This document shows positions 57,413 to 64,000 of a stretch of 64,000 nt of DNA, piece after piece (positions within the stretch are counted from its first letter, which is position 1; each line of letters begins with the position of its first letter). Source of the stretch: Saccharina japonica. Taxonomy: Eukaryota; Sar; Phaeophyceae; Laminariales; Laminariaceae. Location: positions 156,455 to 220,454 of the forward strand of contig MEHQ01002127.1 in NCBI GenBank assembly GCA_008828725.1. The letters run 5' to 3'. A program made the position numbers and the translations under genes. The notes below the pieces were generated by a model. It saw only the letters and a list, made by a program, of their open reading frames with translations. It did no database searches and was not told the DNA's origin.

Positions 57413-59448
57413 CAACCCCCCCGCTCCAAAATTATACACCCCCCCCACAAACCAATGGCAACCCTTGAACTTTTGAGAAGCAATGGAGCGTGGGTTGAAA
57501 GATAGTTGCCGAAATAGCATCTTCTGATATAGTGCACCATCGGGAGGGTCGCGTGATTATCCTTTCCTGGCCACTCAGCTGGGGGGGATGTTACGACGGT
57601 GCACCTAGATAGTACCCTATACCAGGTATTCGAAGTCGCTAAGGGGAAGCCCAGTTCAAGGGCGATGAAGCCTGAACGTGCCCTCGTGAAAAAGGCTTCA
57701 TTACGTGTAATACCGGCTAAGTACCGAATCCCGAATCCCGAATCCCGTGAGAAGGACCCTGCTTGCCCACAAATAAAGTGGAGCGAGCACTTGACATATC
57801 TGAGCCATATCTAAAGCCAACCACTCTGTGAGTTGGACCTTCGTCAGCTGGAGGAGGCGAGAGCAGCAAGGTCACCAACGCCGGCACCTATTGACCAGGT
57901 AGTGTCAATGCACGAGCTTGGTCCAAGCTAAATCGTGTGTCTGTGTCTTTCAGATGTCGAGGATGGTCAGGTGTCCCCCGGAGACCGGTTATATCACGAG
58001 CGGCAGGCGATAACACGGTAAACAAGCATTAGAACAGACAGCAGTATGGGGCGAGCCAGACTACTGTGCAGTTCACTCTGGGTACTCTCGATCAATCACA
58101 TGTGTTTGATTCATATTAGCGGCTCCTTGCCTCTGCAGAAGTTCTGAACGAGAGGGCAAGCATTTCTCTCGAAAGAGGAATGACAAATATAGTGACGCCT
58201 CCACACCAATAAAGGAGAAACGGGGGTACCATGACATTAAGCCTTTTACGATTACGTTGTACTTGTAATTTTAACACATAGATGTCTTACTTTAATTCCA
58301 AGTGATACTACAGTATGTCACCCAAACGAGAGTGCCCTCCTAAAAGGCTTCATTAATAGTACGGGTATGGGTTGGCTAGCTGTAAGTTCGCGTTTTTGTG
58401 TCTGGCTTGTCCTGAAGAGTGTTTTCCATTGATGAAACTACAACAGTAAGTCAGTTTGTTGCCTTACTTTCACCATCCAAGTACAACTATTAATAGCCGT
58501 GAAGTCCAGCCAGCTCACCCCTAGTAATTATTATTTACCTGGTAGTAATTAGCGTATACATTTTTCATACCGGTACATAGTACGAGTAGGTAGGGTAAAC
58601 GAGGGTTTGCCTAGGGGAGGTGTAAGTAGAAAGTTGGAGCCTTCAAGAGGGGAAAGTAGGATATGTGGTGGTCCAGAGGGATACAAGAGAGATCACTATT
58701 GTACTACGTACATACTACGTACTGCTGTACTGTACTACTACTTGTGGTATACATGAAGTATTCGAGGATATTCTATTCAAGTCGGAATGGAACATGCACA
58801 TTGCCGTACACTGTATACCAAACATTGTCGGAGGAAAAAATAATAAATAATATCAATGATGATAGTTCCAGGTACCGGCATGTGATACGATATGATATAA
58901 TATGCTGTGAAGTATTATTATAGATAACGTATTGATGTATTAACAAGTGAGAAGATGGTAGGGGGGGTGGAGTCGACGAGCGAAATGGACAGTTTTTTTA
59001 TTTCGCACGAAGCGAGTAACCGTAATAATGTTGTTAATATTAAACGTCCCCCGGGGCGTTGCGATTGTGCAAACAAGCGTGAGAAGGCGACCTGGGGAGT
59101 TTACTACGTGGCCGGGGCGTTTTTCGCGTTTTTGTTCGAATAGGAGGCGTTTACTCCGGATTATGCTCAATTTCGCTGAAAATAGGGCCTCGGGGTTAGG
59201 TTTACTATTAAGCATTAATACGGTAGTTGCTAAAAATATTTTTACAATGACACAAGTAGTCAGTATTCGTAGGAACATATACTGTACCTGGTAGTAGTAT
59301 AATAGCATTAATATGGGCCCCTTTCCAGCCGGGTTAAAAGTTATAAGCCGGAGGTCAGAGCCGTCCAACCGAAAATCTCCGCTTTTGTTTTTATTTCGTA
59401 TAGTTGATATGCCCACCAGCGCAAACAGTTGACAACACTAATGCGCAT
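57413..59448. other. Unrecognised; possible decayed element
   Basis: GTTACRACGGTGCACCTA occurs at 56950 and 57590. A plus frame at 57599-57814 reads EVAKGKPSSRAMKPERALVK and on, then breaks. No family can be assigned. The rest is AT-rich with no gene seen. Confidence 0.3.
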
Positions 59449-59749
59449 CTCGGACAGATCATGATCTAAATCATCTAAATCATCTAAATCAGCTACAGTA
59501 GATACTAACCTCTCGATATCAGATGTTGTGCAGGATCTGTGTAGTACAGATCCAACCCAGCAAACAATCCTTGATCATGCAGAAGTGTGGCTCCCACCCG
59601 GCAACATTGAGCTAGATCATACAGATCATACAGATCATACAGATCATACAGATCATACAGACCAGGGATGTATCTATCTGCCCTGAAATATCTAGATCAT
59701 CCAGTGGGACTCGATGATCTGTTGATGATCTGTTGATGATCTGTCCGAG
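59449..59749 (+). mobile_element. GATC-rich TIR element (copy 4), best preserved
   Basis: The termini CTCGGACAGATCATGATC and GATGATCTGTCCGAG are inverted. The core is GATCTGTGTAGTACAGATCC, CAACCCAGCAAACA and CCCGGCAACATTGAG. A CATACAGATCATACAGAT 10-bp tandem lies at 59617-59660. Confidence 0.85.
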
Positions 59750-61530
59750 GTGTGCCACAGTTACAACTAGAAACCAGCAGCGCCAGTTCCTAGCGAGAGC
59801 TGCGCGTACCCTATACCCTATATCTTGATTGAGGTCTTAAGGGCAATTCACCACATACTCGACATAAAAAAACGTTTGCTGGCTGTGGGCGACCCTCCAG
59901 GGTCTCTATTAATAGTTTGCTCGGCGTGAGAGCAGGGAGGGTGCTTGATGGCCCCTACCGGCGGCAAACCTTTTACCCACAGGGAAAGTTACAATTACAG
60001 TTCGGAGGGCTCAGGTTCGGGTGGGGTCAAGTCTAGCTATCTAGGTGTGACCAGGGTACCAAGTGGAAGCAGTATATGTGTGTGTATGTGTGGACCAACG
60101 AGACGCTCCCGAAAGATGATCATTGTCAGTATTTCACGAATTAGTAGGATTTGTCGAGTAGTTTAAAGTGGCAAGCTCTTGTGGCGTCCGGGGATCGTTG
60201 TTATGGTATCCCCGTTCCCCTGTTGTTGCGGCGTTATGATTTTGTAGCAAGTGTCCCCTCATCATGTCTGGCAGGCGTTTTCGCTTGTATCACCTGTCTG
60301 GATGATGATTGCCCCGACCCTTCGTTCTGAAGGCCTCCGGCGTGGCAAGCAAGCAATTCATACTATATTAAGAATGATATTGCCAAGCACCTTGTGTAAA
60401 TGACCAGAGCAGAGCCAGAGGTACACCTGCTATTAATAGCAGTACGTCGTAGTCGGTCCCTAGGTCTATACTGCCTTTAAACATATAACATCGTCCTCTG
60501 GCATACCCATGCACGGGTTTAATGCTGATAGGTAGGCATACGTGTTCCTACGCGAACCGTAACATGTAACCGACATAAAGACTTGGCAACATCACCATTA
60601 TGACGCAATAATATCATTTTTATCTCATTGTTATTGAGCTTGGTCCCTCCACCTGCTACGTAGCCGGGTGTTGCAGCGATGCTGGACCCAGGCTCCTGCT
60701 GAGTTTAGGGGTGTGGGAGTGGCGCTATGGGCGATTCGTGTCCTCGCGACGACGACAGTGTCTTACCAACGAATGAGTGGATTTTGTCCAGTATTAATAT
60801 TAATAGTGTTAAGTGGCAACCTCTACTGCCTATCAAGCATCTATCTGTTTTATGTTTGGTATTTGATGTTATGCGTTTGGTGTTTGATGTTTGATGTTGA
60901 TGTTTGCATGCATTACGAGCGAAGAGAGGTTGCTATTTTACACGGTCGACCTCATACGATATACGTACCTGGTGCGGTAGACTCTATATAGGGTATGCCT
61001 TAATAGCTTTAGTATAATACCTTACTTTGCGGTTGAGTGAGGCCGGAGGGTCTTGCCGTCCTACCCAAAATCTCCCCTAAACAAGAACAAAAAACAAAAA
61101 CGTTTTTTTCTTTTTTTCGTCTTGGTAATATTATTGATTTTATCCATGATTCCTTCCACCAGCAGCACACACGGGACACAGCAGGGGTTCTTAATAGTTG
61201 TTGACGACAGTTACAAAGTCACAAGTTGGGGTCGCGGTTTAAGAGAGGTGTGTGTCAGGTGTCATTATATTCATGGTATCCCCGTTTCCCCTCTAATGTT
61301 GAGGTGGCGTGTTTCTGATGAAACACGCAGAGCAAAAAATGTTTTTACTCGCCCGCGTTCCCAGAAATCTCTCTGACCAGGAACCAGCGGTAATACAATA
61401 ATACAATAATACATCAAAACATCAATATTATGAGTGACTGAAGGCCTCTTGTCTCAACCTGCTCCGGTAGTAGGGCTAGCCCCATACCGCATAATTGTCC
61501 CAGGGTAGCAGTACCTTAACACAGGCCTGC
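59750..61530. other. No gene supported
   Basis: Two related stretches (about 60180-60260 and 61220-61310, sharing ATGGTATCCCCGTTYCCC) suggest another old dispersed repeat. No coding family is recognised. Confidence 0.4.
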
Positions 61531-61534
61531 TTGA

Positions 61535-61735
61535 TTGATCTCTCTCAAACCTGAACTTCTCTTAAACAGGAACGGCTAACATATATCTAGCTTTTAGTAT
61601 GCCTGTGCCAAGCCATTTGATCTCTCGTAAACCCGATTTTTTCTTAAACCGGAATGGGTGTGACGCATACATCTGCTAGCTTTTACAGTTGTACATGCCC
61701 ATGCCACCTCTCACAAACCAGTATTTCACTTAGAC
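61535..61735 (+). repeat. Tandem repeat, about 90-bp unit, 2-3 copies
   Basis: TGATCTCTCNYAAACC...TTCTTAAACMGGAAYGG...CTAGCTTTTA is repeated at about 61537 and 61619, with a third truncated copy (CCTCTCACAAACC) at 61703. Confidence 0.8.
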
Positions 61736-61954
61736 CGACCGAAACTCTTTACGAGTACTACTAATGCTAGTCCGGTAAGCAAGTAGTGTTTTAGTGCTTT
61801 ATACCATGGTATGGTATGCTATAGGCATGACATGGTATGGAAAAGCGAGGAGAAGAGTCCTGACGATCCCATATAATAGTTTAGTGTGGTAAACCCCATA
61901 ACCAAGCAAACAAATAGTATACACGTAACCGGCAGTAGCAGTGGACACTGCCCG

Positions 61955-62059
61955 CCGTAGTGGGAAGGGGTACTCCTTTGTTGCTTGCCTTAGTCATTTG
62001 ACCATTGACCACGCATCCCTTTCGAGACGGAGAGGGACGGCGGGGGGGGGGGGGGGGTG
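61955..62059 (-). repeat. C-run-bounded repeat, subfamily 2 (copy 3)
   Basis: On the minus-strand reading: GGGGTACTCCTTTGTTGCTT, GACCATTGACCACGCATCCC, TTTCGAGACGGAG, then a separate G18 run at 62041-62058. Confidence 0.82.
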
Positions 62060-62390
62060 TTGGGACAACCAGGTACGAGGGTGCTCGGTGGAGTGCCTCG
62101 CTCACGCGGAGCGGTGGCTCGGACGTCGGGGTGCCATGAGGCAGGAGATAAGATGTTATCCGAGGTGTATATTATAAACCACCATCATAATGAAGTGACC
62201 GAAGTCAAGTACAACTGAACGGAGGGGGCTTCACCCCTCCGTCCCAGATGATACCCTTACCAAAACCCACCCGGGGAAACCAAAATCCCGCCGCATATTC
62301 CAGTTACACAAATCACACGTACGTATTCGCACGATCAGACACATCAGACATGGGTGCGACTTATGACGAACGTACGACCAACGGTTGTGA

Positions 62391-62450
62391 CGAACAGGGG
62401 GGCGGTGTACTTCATATTCATGCATGGCCGTAGTCGTACTCATGTCGTGT
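62391..62450 (-). repeat. C-run-bounded repeat, subfamily 1, truncated
   Basis: Only the G-run end and the first 40 bases remain: GGGGGGCGGTGTACTTCATA, TTCATGCATGGCCGTAGTCG. Confidence 0.75.
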
Positions 62451-62459
62451 GCACGGCCG

Positions 62460-63480
62460 TAGTCGAGGGGGAGGGGGAAGTAAAAGCCCGTAAACCCGGA
62501 CTGAGCTGAAGAGATGGAGCGCAAAAGGAGTTATTATAATCAATTAACCTTGAAGAGCATAAACTTGTGTACACCAGGTCTAGTCCACTGCAATTAAAGG
62601 TATTATTAAATATACATTATTAGTAATAAAGAGTACCGGTATCAGATGCCAGTTATCGATGTATGAATAATATTTCATTAATACTATTAATAGGTAGAAA
62701 GTACCTGCCAGGTATACCGGTTATCCAGTTATCATGGCAGTATGATGCACTACTATTGTTGTGCATCATACCACCGAGCTGATGCAGGCACACAACATAC
62801 ATACCACAACACGCGCTACAACACCACTGACCATGTTAGGTTCGATAAAGACGGGGGGGATGCTGGTGCACCTGCACCATGCAGCCACTCTTCTGATACA
62901 CATCGCATACAACAATACAACAATACTAATAGCAGTAGAGTAGTGACCAAAGAACCGGATACTTACGTATTTATATATACAAAAGGTAACTTTCTTTCGT
63001 TTGGAATACATCAACAAAATAGAACACAAGCGTAGAGCGAGCAACCGACTATTAATACGAGCGGAAGTATGATATGATGCAAATCATGTCGTTATTTTGT
63101 TATTTTGTGATCTTGTTGTTTTCGAAATCCTGGAGGAAGATACTTACTACTATATAAACGAGGTACGAGGTATGTACTACGTACTTTATCTGACTTTAAG
63201 ATTCAATACAGATAGGTACTCCTCTAACATACATATATTTTCGACTAAAGTACAGCATATTAGTATGTACTCGTATGCATGTATGTACCATGTATACAAC
63301 ACTTTCCTGTCATGTAGCTGACATGGAATCTCAACTTTGTGTTGCAAATACCATCTGTACATCTTACCATTTTATCCATTTTATACTACTAATAGGGCAG
63401 TAGCCAATAATAGGTTTATACCGCTGCATGCAATACAACCCAACCCAGCCCGGAGTCACAAAAAGACACAACAACAAAAA
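62460..63480. other. No gene seen
   Basis: AT-rich with many TATTAATA and GTAC palindromes. Confidence 0.4.
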
Positions 63481-63496
63481 CATCAGGCACAACAAC

Positions 63497-63500
63497 AGGG

Positions 63501-63570
<70 letters not shown>

Positions 63571-63571
63571 A
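63497..63571. repeat. (CAA)n microsatellite
   Basis: About 25 CAA units. Poly-Gln/Asn (plus) and poly-Leu/Val (minus) frames are artefacts. Confidence 0.97.
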
Positions 63572-63889
63572 CACCAAGCAGGGGACAAAAAACCCGATCA
63601 CACGAGACAATCGCCTGGCACTCGGTCAGACGGGGTCCCAGAATATGGCTATCCATAAAATATATTTTACTCTCGGAACTTCAGCAGCAGTTAGTTCCCC
63701 GACGCTACGATCGTATGATTGTCGGGGAATTGCAGTATGTCGGATTGCGTATTGTATGTACCCTGGTACAGGATAATATCATATGGGCTCTTTGCTGTTT
63801 GCGTCTTTGCTCCCCCAACCAGGATAAGATCATCATTTTTTTTGTCAATGTCATACCGAAGCATACGGCGGGAAAACGTAATGAACGCC

Positions 63890-64000
63890 ATACTATAAGC
63901 TGGAGGGGTCTCTGTTAGAAGTAGGAACGATGCTCCGTCTCGAAACGGATGCATGGTCATTGGTCAAACGACTAAGGCAGGCAACAAATGAGTACCCCCC
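63890..64000 (+). repeat. C-run-bounded repeat, subfamily 2 (copy 4), cut by the window end
   Basis: GGTCTCTGTTAGAAGTAGGA, CTCCGTCTCGAAACGGATGC, GGTCAAACGACTAAGGC and AACAAATGAGTACCCCCC, running off the end. Confidence 0.85.

Noticed and set aside
57113-57830. LTR retrotransposon fragment
   Set aside because: No LTR pair, primer-binding site or recognisable protein could be seen. It is only a tandem repeat and unassigned frames.
63337-63918. 193-codon plus frame with poly-Gln
   Set aside because: The run is a CAA microsatellite, and the flanks show no recognisable domain or splice context.

Overview
The window is nuclear DNA from a eukaryotic, photosynthetic alga. The clearest gene is chlP (geranylgeranyl reductase, chlorophyll/tocopherol synthesis). 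Its first exon encodes a signal peptide followed by an SSAW|VSS junction, which resembles the ASAF-type plastid import motif of algae with complex red-derived plastids (heterokonts and relatives). Introns of 1 to 3 kb, short internal exons, TTAGGG-type interstitial repeats and a very high repeat load fit an intron-rich stramenopile. A brown alga or close relative is plausible, but I cannot fix the species.

Layout. Positions 1-4616 (minus) hold the 5' part of chlP: three exons and two introns carrying transposon debris. From 4.6 to 34 kb there is almost no recognisable host coding sequence. This stretch contains a 224-bp satellite, many MITEs, tRNA-derived SINEs, a run of degenerate copies of one acidic exon (20.6-23.0 kb) and a 2.75-kb foldback element (27.7-30.5 kb). 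It also contains two assembly gaps (8604-8804 and 26069-26915).

From 34.3 to 36.7 kb lies a degenerate DDE transposon whose TIRs are shared by three MITEs elsewhere in the window. From 37.5 to 41.9 kb there are microsatellites, a hAT-like element with an 8-bp target duplication, and a SINE split by a 1.6-kb insertion that consists largely of about 20 copies of a dyad-symmetric motif. From 42 to 49 kb is mostly repeat-rich sequence without recognised genes.

Positions 49033-51899 (minus) hold the second gene I can support, a Zn2Cys6 (fungal-type binuclear zinc cluster) regulatory protein whose zinc-binding domain is split by introns. The rest, to 64 kb, is again repeat-rich with no confident gene.

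The two real genes have no evident functional link. The main story is the transposable-element ecology. Several families can be defined internally by comparing copies, target-site duplications and empty sites: a mariner/pogo-like TA family and its MITEs, a second TA family (5 copies), TTA-duplicating Harbinger-like MITEs, a hAT-like element, an unnamed 4-bp-duplicating MITE family, SINEs, and an unusual family bounded by homopolymer G/C runs. I saw no convincing LTR retrotransposon, Polinton or viral gene.
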